Positions 52,138-60,377 of a stretch of DNA of 64,000 nt are shown here, piece after piece. The DNA is taken from positions 3,725,001 to 3,789,000 of the forward strand of contig NC_016791.1 of NCBI RefSeq assembly GCF_000244875.1. The letters are read 5' to 3'. The notes below the pieces were generated by a model. That model did no database searches. It had not been told where the DNA came from and saw only the letters and a program-made list of their open reading frames with translations. This DNA comes from Clostridium sp. BNL1100. Its GTDB lineage: Bacteria > Bacillota > Clostridia > Acetivibrionales > DSM-1351. A program made the translations under genes and the position numbers. Position 1 is the stretch's first letter; every line of letters begins with the position of its first letter.

Positions 52138-52818
52138 TCATTTCCTTTTATTTTTATATATGTTGAATTGAGATATTATATCTATTAAGGTTTTAAAATC
52201 TGGAAGATATAAGTTTGCATTCAATTTTTTATTATTAAATGACCAAAAAGGAACTCCCGCATTATTTGCCGCCTCTTGATCGGAAAGAGAATCACCTATG
52301 AATACAGCTTCGTCATTCCTTAATTTCCATCTTCTTAATATAAGAAGCAGTCCTTCAGGATCAGGCTTTGGTTTTACTTCTTCCGTGGTAATTATCGGTT
52401 CAAAATAGTTATCCAGCTTATAATGCTCAATTATTACAGATAAGTTCGAACCACGGTTCGATAGCACGCTCAAATAGTACCCGCTGTTCTTCAAATATAA
52501 AAGCATTTCCAACATATTTCCTGCCGGTTTCATGTGTGAAATAAACTCATCATAACGAACCTTTTCCATGGCATGTCTTAACTGATGAGTTGAAGCCTCC
52601 GGCGCCACATTTTTAAGTATGTCCTCCAGGGTAAGTGCAAAAAGATAATCATTTTTCGGATCATCTAAAGGCAAAGGATTTATATTTAGTTGTACGAGAT
52701 GCTCATTTATGTATAACAAACTTGCAAGCTGTGAGTCAAACAAGACACCATCGCAATCAAAAATAAATCCTTTAACCTTTTGTAAGGTATCCATTAATAC
52801 ATTGTCTAATTCAATCAT
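52138..52818 (-). CDS. HAD superfamily sugar-phosphate phosphatase-like protein
   Basis: A 226-residue HAD hydrolase. Motif I is GFIFDCDGVLFDSQ (nucleophile Asp and general acid Asp). Motif II is YLSVLSNRGSN with the Ser. Motif III Lys is in TTEEVKPKPDPEG and motif IV is AVFIGDSLSDQEA. The helical cap lies at residues about 20-95, as in beta-phosphoglucomutase and phosphoglycolate-phosphatase types. By analogy with NtdB and RifM it could remove phosphate from an aminosugar phosphate. It lies between the NagB-like gene and the glycosyltransferase gene in one operon. Confidence 0.88.
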   Translation of the reverse strand: MIELDNVLMDTLQKVKGFIFDCDGVLFDSQLASLLYINEHLVQLNINPLPLDDPKNDYLFALTLEDILKNVAPEASTHQLRHAMEKVRYDEFISHMKPAGNMLEMLLYLKNSGYYLSVLSNRGSNLSVIIEHYKLDNYFEPIITTEEVKPKPDPEGLLLILRRWKLRNDEAVFIGDSLSDQEAANNAGVPFWSFNNKKLNANLYLPDFKTLIDIISQFNIYKNKRK

Positions 52819-52872
52819 ATGTCCTCTTTTCTATAAATATAATTACTTATAAGATACCCTAACCTTCAATGA

Positions 52873-53733
52873 CTATATTTCAGATGCTGCAGCTTCATCC
52901 ACATAAAAATAAACATTTCCGTGTTTTTGTAGTAATGAAGCCGGAAATTCCCTGTTTGGAATACAATTTACTGCTTTGCTAACAACGGAAGCTTTATCTT
53001 TTCCGAATGCCAACAGCGCTATTTCATTGGCATTCATAATAGTCTGTATTCCCATTGTAATAGAATATTTAGGAGTTTTTTCAACTGAACCCCAATCAAC
53101 ACTTTTTTGTTTTAATGTGGCATCCGATAATTTAACGAACCTGGTTGGAGATGCTTCAGATGATCCCGGCTCATTAAATGCAATATGACCATTGGGACCA
53201 ATTCCCAATAATTGGATATCTAAGCCTCCACTATAATTTATCTCCTTTTCATAATTATCGCAATACTGCTGAACTAAAATCCTTGAAAATCCTGACCCTT
53301 TAGGTATAAAAACATAATTAGGGTTAATGTTTACATGTTTATAAAGGTTATTATACATTTCGCTGTGATGTGACCTAGGATCTGATTCGTGAACAGGCCA
53401 GAATTCATCCAGATTGAAAAGCTTAGTGTCTCTAAAATCCAAGCCTTCTTCCTTATGCATTCTTACCAATTCTTTGTACACCATAAGAGGGGACTTTCCA
53501 GTAGCCAATCCAATGTTTGCTGTTTGATTCAAACCATCAGTTTTTTTTCTGTTCATTAATCCCGCGATCTTTTTTGCTACATCCTTTGTTGCTTCCAAAT
53601 TACTCTTATAAACCAAGATATTAATATTGTTCTTGGTTATTTTTTTTACACAATCCAATGTTGCTTCTAAGTCATTGTTGTAACCGTTTTTCTCAATACT
53701 ATTCTCAACTAATTTCTCTGCCAAATTTGACAT
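52873..53733 (-). CDS. Glucosamine-6-phosphate deaminase/isomerase-like protein (NagB family)
   Basis: A 286-residue protein. Residues about 40-286 match NagB: LATGKSPLMVYKEL, NLDEFWPV (catalytic Asp), GSGFSRI, LLGIGPNGHIAFNEPGSS (the His-Glu site) and TMGIQTIM. The first 35 residues are an extra extension. Asn in place of Asp in the PNGH motif also occurs in B. subtilis NagB, so activity need not be lost. It is the first gene of a biosynthetic-looking operon behind a clear promoter. It may therefore supply or interconvert an aminosugar phosphate rather than serve catabolism. GAGGTGAT precedes the ATG. Confidence 0.85.
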   Translation of the reverse strand: MSNLAEKLVENSIEKNGYNNDLEATLDCVKKITKNNINILVYKSNLEATKDVAKKIAGLMNRKKTDGLNQTANIGLATGKSPLMVYKELVRMHKEEGLDFRDTKLFNLDEFWPVHESDPRSHHSEMYNNLYKHVNINPNYVFIPKGSGFSRILVQQYCDNYEKEINYSGGLDIQLLGIGPNGHIAFNEPGSSEASPTRFVKLSDATLKQKSVDWGSVEKTPKYSITMGIQTIMNANEIALLAFGKDKASVVSKAVNCIPNREFPASLLQKHGNVYFYVDEAAASEI

Positions 53734-53773
53734 ATAATCACCTCTTTTTCAAATTTTATCCATTTACACCATT

Positions 53774-53802
53774 ATAATACAAATAGTTACCATAATAGTC
53801 AA
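53774..53802 (-). promoter_or_regulatory. Predicted sigma-A promoter of the NagB-like/Gfo-Idh operon
   Basis: Minus-strand TTGACT (53797-53802), a 17-base spacer and TATTAT (53774-53779); TATAAT lies three bases further on. About 40 bases separate the -10 from the ATG. An AAATAGTT/AACTATTT inverted repeat overlaps the -35 region. Confidence 0.65.
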
Positions 53803-53958
53803 CTAAACTATTTACCAAAAATTTACATATTTTCTATGGTTTTTTTATGTATGGTTAATATAGACTGATTGAAATCCATATGCAATAAAGTAAGCAAGCT
53901 TTGTACTTTTATACATTACCCCTGATGATTTCTACTTGTTATAGCCTCTTCCTTTCAC

Positions 53959-53993
53959 AAAAAAAAGAATGTGAATCTATCAAATTCACATTC
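53959..53993 (-). terminator. Terminator of the aminotransferase/cyclase operon
   Basis: GAATGTGAAT (53967-53976) pairs perfectly with ATTCACATTC (53984-53993), followed on the minus strand by eight T (complement of 53959-53966). It lies 20 bases after the cyclase stop codon, making the two minus-strand operons of this cluster separate transcripts. Confidence 0.88.
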
Positions 53994-54013
53994 CCCGTTA
54001 CTACAAACTTAAA

Positions 54014-55093
54014 TTACCATTTCTGATTTTTCAGTTTTTCAAAAACATCCGTTATGAGTGAAAAATCTTTTATTTCATGTTTGACAACTTCTCCGATTTG
54101 AATTGGCAGCACAAAATTAATATTTCCACAGTTCACCTTTTTATCATGCAATAGAAAATAATAAACTCTTTCTTGGTCACAATCCTGTATATTATTCAAT
54201 GCACCTATTCGGTTTAGAATATTTCTTATTCTTATTGTTAAAGAATCTCTACATAAACCAAGCTTTTCCGAAATATAACATGCTCCCATAATACCTATAG
54301 CAACGCACTCACCATGTTTATATTTATAATCCATGGCACTCTCAATAGCATGACCGAATGTATGTCCAAAATTTAAAATTGCACGTTCACCCAAATCCTT
54401 CTCATCCCGTTCAATTACGCTTTTCTTGATATCACAGTTCCATGCAATCAGTACTTCCATAATATCAGGTTCAAGATTTAGAATCTTATCCAGATTGTCT
54501 TCTATACAGCGGAATAACTCTACATCCTTAATTATTGCATGAACCAGTATTTCCACCATTGCGTTCTTCACTTCTTCTTTTGGTAACGTTTTAAGTACTT
54601 TGTAATTTGAATATACAAGAGATGGCTGATAAAATGATCCTATTATATTTTTTGTTTGGTTCAGATTTACAGCCGTTTTTCCGCCGATACTGCTGTCTAC
54701 CTGTGCCAGCAAAGAGGTTGGAACATGAATTAACTGTATGCCTCTCATATAAGTGGCCGCTGCAAATCCTGCAAGATCACCAATAACTCCGCCTCCAAAA
54801 CTCATAACTACATCTTGTCTGCACATTTTATGTTCAATAAAAAAATTATATAGTCTCTGTGCCATATCTAAGGATTTACTTTTTTCACCCGGCTCAACAG
54901 AATAAACAAACACTTCTTTAAAATGTTTGTTTACAGCTTCCTTGAGCTCAACTATGTGCAGCGCTTCCACATTTCCGTCTGCAACAATTACACATTTATT
55001 CTTATTATGAGCATACTTCGAAATTAATGAAAAATCTTCTGTTATAACAATGGGATAAGAATGTTCATTTAAATTAACTTTTAATTCTTTCAT
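54014..55093 (-). CDS. 3-dehydroquinate-synthase-like sugar-phosphate cyclase
   Basis: A 359-residue AroB-fold cyclase. NAD-binding SFGGGVIGDLAGFAAATYMRG, HVPTSLLAQVDSSIGGKTAVN, metal/substrate region RAILNFGHTFGHAIESAM, HGECVAIGIM and DKKVNCGNINFVLP are all conserved. In the ExxK motif that normally reads MAEVIKH, the sequence is MVEILVH, so a phosphate-binding Lys is Val. With two AHBA-synthase-like aminotransferases upstream it is unlikely to be the housekeeping AroB. It could be an aminodehydroquinate-synthase-like, 2-deoxy-scyllo-inosose-synthase-like or new cyclase. Its gene begins 27 bases after the aminotransferase gene and ends at a strong terminator. Confidence 0.82.
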   Translation of the reverse strand: MKELKVNLNEHSYPIVITEDFSLISKYAHNKNKCVIVADGNVEALHIVELKEAVNKHFKEVFVYSVEPGEKSKSLDMAQRLYNFFIEHKMCRQDVVMSFGGGVIGDLAGFAAATYMRGIQLIHVPTSLLAQVDSSIGGKTAVNLNQTKNIIGSFYQPSLVYSNYKVLKTLPKEEVKNAMVEILVHAIIKDVELFRCIEDNLDKILNLEPDIMEVLIAWNCDIKKSVIERDEKDLGERAILNFGHTFGHAIESAMDYKYKHGECVAIGIMGACYISEKLGLCRDSLTIRIRNILNRIGALNNIQDCDQERVYYFLLHDKKVNCGNINFVLPIQIGEVVKHEIKDFSLITDVFEKLKNQKW

Positions 55094-55120
55094 AATAATA
55101 TTAGCCCTGATTCTATAAAT

Positions 55121-56275
55121 TTATGAATTAAAATTACGAATTACTTCTAAAATATCATTTATCAGTGCTTCGTCTCCCAAAAGTATATTATGATTAAGGC
55201 AGACAACCTCATCGCTAATACGCTGAGAATTAGCACAAGCTCCATCCATTCTCCATGCATCTACAGGCAGTGTTTTAAATACAGGAAGCTTATGGATACA
55301 TTCATAGGAGCGGTTTACTGGTATTCCGGCATTCTTTAAATATTCTACAAATTCTGCTCTGGATGCTCCACCAAAGGTGTTTTTATCATAATAAAACATT
55401 ACCATATAATGCGGATGAACCGTCATAGCTTCATCTGTTTTTTGCAAAACAATTCCGGGAATATCTTTTAAGCCTTCTGCTAAATATTTATAATTCTTTT
55501 CTCTCAATTTGATTTGCTCAGAGAGTCTTGAAAGCTGTACTCTTAATATTGCCCCTTGTACTTCCGACAATCTTGCATTGCCACCTATCAATACATGCTG
55601 ATAGGTTGTATCTCCCTCAGCTCTTCCACAATTGGCTTCAAGCAGCACATGTTCAAGCAGCTTTTCATCATTACTTAGTATGATACCACCCTCTCCGGCA
55701 GTAATCAGTTTAGCATTTTGAAAACTAAAGGTACTCATTGTACCAAAGGAACCTGCACTTTTTTCTTTCCTCATTGCGCCATGTGCATGGGCAGAATCCT
55801 CTATTACAAAAAGATTATACTTTTTTGCAACTTCATTAATTGCATCCATATCCGCTATTTGCCCTGCCATATGTACCGGAATTACAGCCTTTGTTTTATT
55901 GGTTACTGCCTTTTCTATTTTTTCCGGGTCGATACAAAAAGTATCTTCTTTTACATCTACCAATACCGGGATGGCTCTTACTGCCAGTACTGCAGACACT
56001 GTAGAATAAAAGGTAAATTCCGGAACAATTACTTCATCACCTTCGCCAATGCCTAATGATTTTAAGGCAATTTCCAAAGCAACCGTACCATTGGCAACTG
56101 TAAAACCGCCTTTACAGCCGTGGTATTGTGCAAATTCTTTTTCAAATAATTTTACCTGTGTTCCTGTATTACGCCACCAGCTACCCGATGATAAAACTTC
56201 CTTTACTGCTTCTTCTTCCATTTTATCTGCAAATGGCCACTTCGGTATATTCGTTATTTTTTTACTTGCTTGCAT
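55121..56275 (-). CDS. DegT/DnrJ/EryC1 aminotransferase, AHBA-synthase-like (copy 1)
   Basis: A 384-residue PLP enzyme starting at the ATG after TTGGAGG. The PLP lysine is Lys189 in FSFQNAKLITAGEGG. VANGTVALEIALKSLG binds the cofactor phosphate, IEDSAHAHGA is the Asp-loop and HMAGQIADMDAI follows the family. The opening (IPKWPF, GSWWRNTGTQVKLFE) resembles RifK-type 3-amino-5-hydroxybenzoate synthases more than ordinary sugar aminotransferases. RifK also serves as an aminotransferase on a 3-keto sugar. Whether this copy aminates a ketosugar, a ketocyclitol or dehydrates an aminoshikimate cannot be told from sequence. It lies 32 bases from its paralogue and 27 from the cyclase gene. Confidence 0.88.
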   Translation of the reverse strand: MQASKKITNIPKWPFADKMEEEAVKEVLSSGSWWRNTGTQVKLFEKEFAQYHGCKGGFTVANGTVALEIALKSLGIGEGDEVIVPEFTFYSTVSAVLAVRAIPVLVDVKEDTFCIDPEKIEKAVTNKTKAVIPVHMAGQIADMDAINEVAKKYNLFVIEDSAHAHGAMRKEKSAGSFGTMSTFSFQNAKLITAGEGGIILSNDEKLLEHVLLEANCGRAEGDTTYQHVLIGGNARLSEVQGAILRVQLSRLSEQIKLREKNYKYLAEGLKDIPGIVLQKTDEAMTVHPHYMVMFYYDKNTFGGASRAEFVEYLKNAGIPVNRSYECIHKLPVFKTLPVDAWRMDGACANSQRISDEVVCLNHNILLGDEALINDILEVIRNFNS

Positions 56276-56307
56276 AAATACCTCCAAATTGGTTAAGTTA
56301 ACTTACA

Positions 56308-57513
56308 TTATTTATTAAATTCATTTTGTATTTTCTTCACTGCGCCTACAATTTCCTTTAGGTCCTCTTCATCTCCCTCCAATGTACGGTGATGAAGCCA
56401 TACCATGTTTTCTCCGGCCTTATTTGCATTAGTTAAGTCATGTTCTTTCTTTTTGTCATAATTAACATTTCTTCCATTAAAATCATTTTCAGCAAAAAAC
56501 TTCGTGTTTGATAAAACAGGAAAACAAACACATGCCGGGATCCCTTCAGCCTTCAGATATTCAACAAACTCTTCTCTGGGCAATCCTGAAAAAAATGATT
56601 TGTCATAGTAAAACATGTACATATAATGGGTAAATATTGTAGCATCTGCCTCTCTCCCCTGTGGCTTAATGCCTTTTACATCTGCAAATAGTTTGTCCAG
56701 CTCTGTTGCATGCTTTTCACGCAGCCGATTCAAACCGTTAACACGCTCCATCTGCGCCAAAAGGAGTGCCGCCTGGAATTCATTCATTCTATAATTTGCA
56801 CCACGTATTACATGTTCATAAATTACGTCATTTTTTGGCCTTCCAACATCCTGAATTACGTACGCCTTTTCATAAATATCTTTATTATTTGTAACCATTG
56901 CTCCGCCTTCACCACAGGTCATCAATTTTCCGTTTTGAAAGCTGAATATTCCAATATCGCCAAAGGAACCGAGTCTCTTATTTTTCCATTCCCCTCCATG
57001 GCCATGGGCAGCATCTTCAATTACTATGATGCCGTTTTTCTTTGCTATTTCACAAATCTGCTCCATACGACACCCATGTCCTGCCATGTGTACCGGAATT
57101 ACTGCTTTTGTTCTAGGTGTAATTGCCTGTTCAAACTTTTCAGGAAGCATGCATAATGTATCCGGGTCTATATCAGCCAATACAGGAGTTGCGTTACAGT
57201 TAGTAACTGCCAGACCAGTTGAAATAAACGTCATTCCGGGTACAATAACTTCATCACCTTCACCAATTCCGAATACTGAAAGTGCCAGCTCAATTGCACT
57301 TGTACCATTGATAACTCCAAGACAATAAGAACAGCCTTGAAATTCAGCAAATTTCTTTTCAAATTCCTTAACCTTACTTCCTGATACCCTCCACCAGTTT
57401 TGGCTTTTTACTACATCAGTAACAAGGTTTATTTCACGTTCATCGTAAATGGGCCAGTTTGGAAATGGCTTTTGTTTAAATGGAGTTCCTCCATCTCTCG
57501 CTAGTACCTTCAT
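56308..57513 (-). CDS. DegT/DnrJ/EryC1 aminotransferase, AHBA-synthase-like (copy 2)
   Basis: A 401-residue paralogue of the next gene. PLP lysine Lys196 in FSFQNGKLMTCGEGG, cofactor loop INGTSAIELALSVFG, IEDAAHGHGG and HMAGHGCRMEQ. The opening PFPNWPIYDEREINL, then NWWRVSGSKVKEFE, is of the RifK/StsC kind. The ATG at 57513 is used; a GTG two codons earlier is closer to the GGGA site. Clusters with two such enzymes usually aminate two positions, or use one on an acyclic or pyranose sugar and one on a ring ketone. First gene of the cyclase operon. Glutamine or glutamate as donor is family knowledge. Confidence 0.88.
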   Translation of the reverse strand: MKVLARDGGTPFKQKPFPNWPIYDEREINLVTDVVKSQNWWRVSGSKVKEFEKKFAEFQGCSYCLGVINGTSAIELALSVFGIGEGDEVIVPGMTFISTGLAVTNCNATPVLADIDPDTLCMLPEKFEQAITPRTKAVIPVHMAGHGCRMEQICEIAKKNGIIVIEDAAHGHGGEWKNKRLGSFGDIGIFSFQNGKLMTCGEGGAMVTNNKDIYEKAYVIQDVGRPKNDVIYEHVIRGANYRMNEFQAALLLAQMERVNGLNRLREKHATELDKLFADVKGIKPQGREADATIFTHYMYMFYYDKSFFSGLPREEFVEYLKAEGIPACVCFPVLSNTKFFAENDFNGRNVNYDKKKEHDLTNANKAGENMVWLHHRTLEGDEEDLKEIVGAVKKIQNEFNK

Positions 57514-57878
57514 TATCACTTTTCCCTACTTTCTAATCAAATAAATATAAATTCGTTATAATTCAACAATATATATGTTTTCTATCTCAAGCCACTATTT
57601 TCCTGCAAACTGAACATAAACTCCCAAATTTTGTTCAAAATTGTTTTTTATAACTAGGTGTTTAAATATTGCAAAAATTTACTCCATATCTCAATTTCAC
57701 TATCAAATAAAGCATACCTTGATTTTGTATAGCCCAGGGATTTTTCCCATGAGTGAATTTATTGTTACTTCCATATTTATATATTAACTATTAAGAAGAG
57801 AGTAGAAAAATGGAACTATGAGTGCTAAATGGTTTATACATTTAACACTCATAGTTCCATATCACATAAGAACTTAAA
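57514..57878. other. 365-base intergenic region before the DegT operon
   Basis: AT-rich. It must hold the minus-strand promoter of the aminotransferase/cyclase operon, but no clear -35/-10 pair was found. No open frame with a ribosome binding site. The left-hand end of the next gene's terminator is at 57804. Confidence 0.5.
57804..57860 (-). terminator. Long hairpin terminator of the DUF2200 gene
   Basis: ATGGAACTATGAGTG (57810-57824) pairs perfectly with CACTCATAGTTCCAT (57846-57860). After one mismatch TAAATG pairs with CATTTA, giving about 21 bp with a seven-base loop. On the minus strand TTTTT follows. Confidence 0.85.
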
Positions 57879-58238
57879 TTATTTTATACTCTTACGAAGT
57901 ATTTTATCCATAGATTTTCCCTTTGCCAATTCATCAATCAGCTTATCCAAATATCGAATTTCCTGCATCGTCGGCTCCTTTATATCTTCTACCCTAACAC
58001 CACAAACAACTCCTTTTATTAGAGTTCGTGAAGGGTTTAGGAGGGGAGCATCTTTAAAGAATGTCTCAAAACCTGTTTGTTTATTTAGTTGTTCCTCAAA
58101 CTCAGCCTGAGTATATCCCGTCAACCATCGAATAATTTCATCAACTTCTGATTTAGTACGTCCTTTTTTCTCCGCCTTTGCTATATAGAGGGGATATACA
58201 CTTGCTACGCTCATTGAATAGATTTTATTATTTGACAT
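57879..58238 (-). CDS. DUF2200 family protein
   Basis: A 119-residue soluble protein with the DUF2200 pattern: [58 protein letters not shown] and [20 protein letters not shown]. The family has no established function and sometimes lies near transcription factors or stress genes. A single-gene unit with its own terminator. Confidence 0.88.
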   Translation of the reverse strand: MSNNKIYSMSVASVYPLYIAKAEKKGRTKSEVDEIIRWLTGYTQAEFEEQLNKQTGFETFFKDAPLLNPSRTLIKGVVCGVRVEDIKEPTMQEIRYLDKLIDELAKGKSMDKILRKSIK

Positions 58239-58377
58239 TGCAGTTCCTCCTGATATTAATGTTAAAATCCTCTACTTGTTTATTATATACTTATCCACGT
58301 GTAGGTATAAACTGAATTTATTGGGACAACAAATCACAGAATTTATTGAGGACCATCTGGTGCTTTTTCCATGGGGG

Positions 58378-58995
58378 TTAATATCCCAATTTTTCATTAA
58401 CAATAATAACTCTAATCCTATCCTTTATAAATTGTCCGGTAATTAAAACGAAATCATTGCAAATCCGTTCTTTATGTTTACAATCAATGCAGCGCATCAA
58501 GGAAGTACATGGAGTATTTTTTCTTAACCGCTTTGCATCCATCGGAGCCGCTATCTGGCGAGTTCTTTTTATTGCAGAATCTACATCACTTGTGATCTTA
58601 TTGATTCCAATTACAATAATAACCTGATTCGGGCCATAAAGCATAGGCGCTACCCGACTACCGTTTCCATCAATATTGAATATTTCTCCATTCATTGTGA
58701 CTGCATTTGCACCTGATATAAAAAAGTCTGCCGAAAAGTTGTCCAAATAAATTTTTCTTTTTTGCTCTTTTGAAAGTCCGGGGACGAATTTATCATAGAA
58801 ACGATAATCGCTGTTTCTTAACCATTGAAATATGCCGGTTTCTTCTAAAGTGACCGAATCTCCGCATCCAATAGTGGAACCAACAGGAATTAATTTTTTT
58901 AAAAGAACCAGCAATTCTTCACGATTATTTACAAAGGTGCCTGCTATATTATTTCTATTGAGATTTTGTATTAACGTGCTTATCTCTTGGTCCAT
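58378..58995 (-). CDS. LUD-domain protein (LutC-like, DUF162)
   Basis: A 205-residue protein of the LUD fold, related to LutC of lactate oxidation. GSTIGCGDSVTLEETGIFQWL, FFISGANAVTMNGEIFNIDG and the nucleotide-like loop VIGINKITSDVDSAIKRTRQ are the family core. The tail adds a four-Cys cluster (TPCTSLMRCIDCKHKERICN), common in the anaerobe subgroup and likely metal-binding. No lutA or lutB genes are adjacent, so this is a stand-alone form of unknown role. Confidence 0.88.
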   Translation of the reverse strand: MDQEISTLIQNLNRNNIAGTFVNNREELLVLLKKLIPVGSTIGCGDSVTLEETGIFQWLRNSDYRFYDKFVPGLSKEQKRKIYLDNFSADFFISGANAVTMNGEIFNIDGNGSRVAPMLYGPNQVIIVIGINKITSDVDSAIKRTRQIAAPMDAKRLRKNTPCTSLMRCIDCKHKERICNDFVLITGQFIKDRIRVIIVNEKLGY

Positions 58996-59453
58996 ATGAA
59001 CTCCTCTATCAGATTTTCATTAAAATGTTTTTGCACAACAAAAAATTAAAATCTGGCGTACCAGATTTAGAAAGTATATGTTGAAAGGACTAGTTCATAC
59101 TCTTTTACATTGCTACTTTCACTATCTCTACCACATTATACTATGATATGTAAAGCAGGACAAGGTAAGGCTTATTACAGTATACACTACAGACGAAAAG
59201 TAGGCATTCTCAACTATGACGATATTGACAAAAGATTAATAAATGCTATACTTAAATTATAAGTAGTAAGTAGTAAGTAATAAGTAATAAGTTGTGAGCA
59301 TTGACAAAGTTCAATAGCTATGTACATTTAGATGTCAAGGACCAAAGAAAAAATTCCAGTTGATTTATGGATAAACGATATATCCGTTAGGGGTTTTAAA
59401 CTGGAAATTAATTAATCAAACCTCAAAAAAATATTATACGAGGAGAAAACGCA
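58996..59453. other. 458-base intergenic region with hairpin and 7-base tandem repeat
   Basis: Contains an 8-9 bp hairpin (59048-59069, AAATCTGG/CCAGATTT), the 7-base repeat at 59260-59291 and the leader of the GPP34 gene (AACGAGGAGAAAACGC site). A 39-codon frame at 59143-59262 (reading YRRKVGILNYDDIDKRLINA) has no ribosome binding site and may be the end of a lost gene. Confidence 0.5.
59260..59291. repeat. Tandem 7-base repeat, about 4.5 copies
   Basis: TAAGTAG, TAAGTAG, TAAGTAA, TAAGTAA, TAAG in direct succession. It lies about 160 bases upstream of the GPP34 gene. Slippage-prone microsatellite; no known role. Confidence 0.8.
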
Positions 59454-60107
59454 ATGAAAAATTTATCCTTTACCCAAGAGTTTTTTCTATGTGCTCTGAA
59501 ACCACAAGGCAGTACTACATTAACGAACTCAACCGAAAGTTCAACTTGTCTTCTGGCTGGTGGTCTTCTGGAATTACTGATGGACGGTTATATCTCCATC
59601 GACGATAAAAAGAAAATGTTTGTCAATAAGGATTTATCATCTGACAAAATGTATTTGACACCTATATACGAATTAATCAAAAACAACAAACCTATGAAAG
59701 TCGAAACAATCGCTGAGAAATACGCTTTTGATTTTACGCTGCCAAATGAACTGTTCCAATCAGTTGGCTACTCCATTGTTGCGGATGGGTATGTCGTTGA
59801 AGAAAGTAATCAAGGATTATTCAAAAATAAAGTTCGCTTTTTACCAAATGAAAGTGAAGTAACAAAAGTTGTGGAAAAACTGCGGGCGGAATTTTTAGAA
59901 GAAGGCAATGTTTCTGATGAAGCAATAGTCTTAGGAGCGTTGCTAAATAAAAGTGGGTTAATAAAAAAGTATTTTTCAAAATACGAGATGCAAAAGCTAA
60001 ATGACCGTTTAAAAGAAATCAAACAGAGCGAAGCTGGAGCATTAATCAAGCAGATGGTGGATTATATTGATACATGGATTGCAATAATAATCACATCCAT
60101 AGTCTAA
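59454..60107 (+). CDS. GPP34 (GOLPH3/Vps74-like) domain protein
   Basis: A 217-residue soluble protein with the GPP34 layout: SFTQEFFLCALKPQG at the start, TCLLAGGLLELLMDGYISID, KKMFVNKDLSSDKMYLTPIY, GYVVEESNQGLFKNKVRFLP and VLGALLNKSGLIKKYFSKYE. In eukaryotes the fold binds phosphoinositide at the Golgi. Bacterial members are known mainly from Actinobacteria and some Firmicutes and have no assigned role. A GAGGAGAA site precedes the ATG. The MerR-like gene starts 15 bases after its stop. Confidence 0.82.
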   Translation: MKNLSFTQEFFLCALKPQGSTTLTNSTESSTCLLAGGLLELLMDGYISIDDKKKMFVNKDLSSDKMYLTPIYELIKNNKPMKVETIAEKYAFDFTLPNELFQSVGYSIVADGYVVEESNQGLFKNKVRFLPNESEVTKVVEKLRAEFLEEGNVSDEAIVLGALLNKSGLIKKYFSKYEMQKLNDRLKEIKQSEAGALIKQMVDYIDTWIAIIITSIV

Positions 60108-60122
60108 AGTGGGGTGAGTTGA

Positions 60123-60377
60123 TTGTCAAGGCAAAGACCCATGGAAGTGATAGAAAATGCCGAATATGTTACAATTGGGGAATTGGTTCGTTTAACTGGT
60201 GTTCGGTACAGTACACTGAAATTTTACACAGAGGAAGATATGCTTCATTTTGAACAGGCTGAGGAGAACCTGACAAGACGATATAAAAGAGCCGAAACTT
60301 TGGAGAGAATCCTTTTGATAAAAAAACTAAAGGAGAATGGATTATCAATTCCCCAAATAAAAGAAGAAATAGAATGA
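60123..60377 (+). CDS. Small MerR-type DNA-binding protein
   Basis: An 84-residue protein that is little more than a MerR winged helix: YVTIGELVRLTGVRYSTLKF (HTH), YTEEDMLHF (wing with usual YxxxGLL altered) and a C-terminal helix ERILLIKKLKENGLSIPQIK. No effector domain. The start is a TTG placed after GGGGTGAG. It forms an operon with the GPP34 gene and ends in a UUCG-loop terminator. It may regulate that operon. Confidence 0.8.
   Translation: MSRQRPMEVIENAEYVTIGELVRLTGVRYSTLKFYTEEDMLHFEQAEENLTRRYKRAETLERILLIKKLKENGLSIPQIKEEIE

Noticed and set aside
53160-53200. NagB-like protein inactive because the GNDGH Asp is Asn
   Set aside because: B. subtilis NagB, which is active, has the same NGH form, so the change is not evidence for loss of function.
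59143-59262. 39-codon plus-strand ORF
   Set aside because: No ribosome binding site and no recognisable family; kept only as a remark on the intergenic region.
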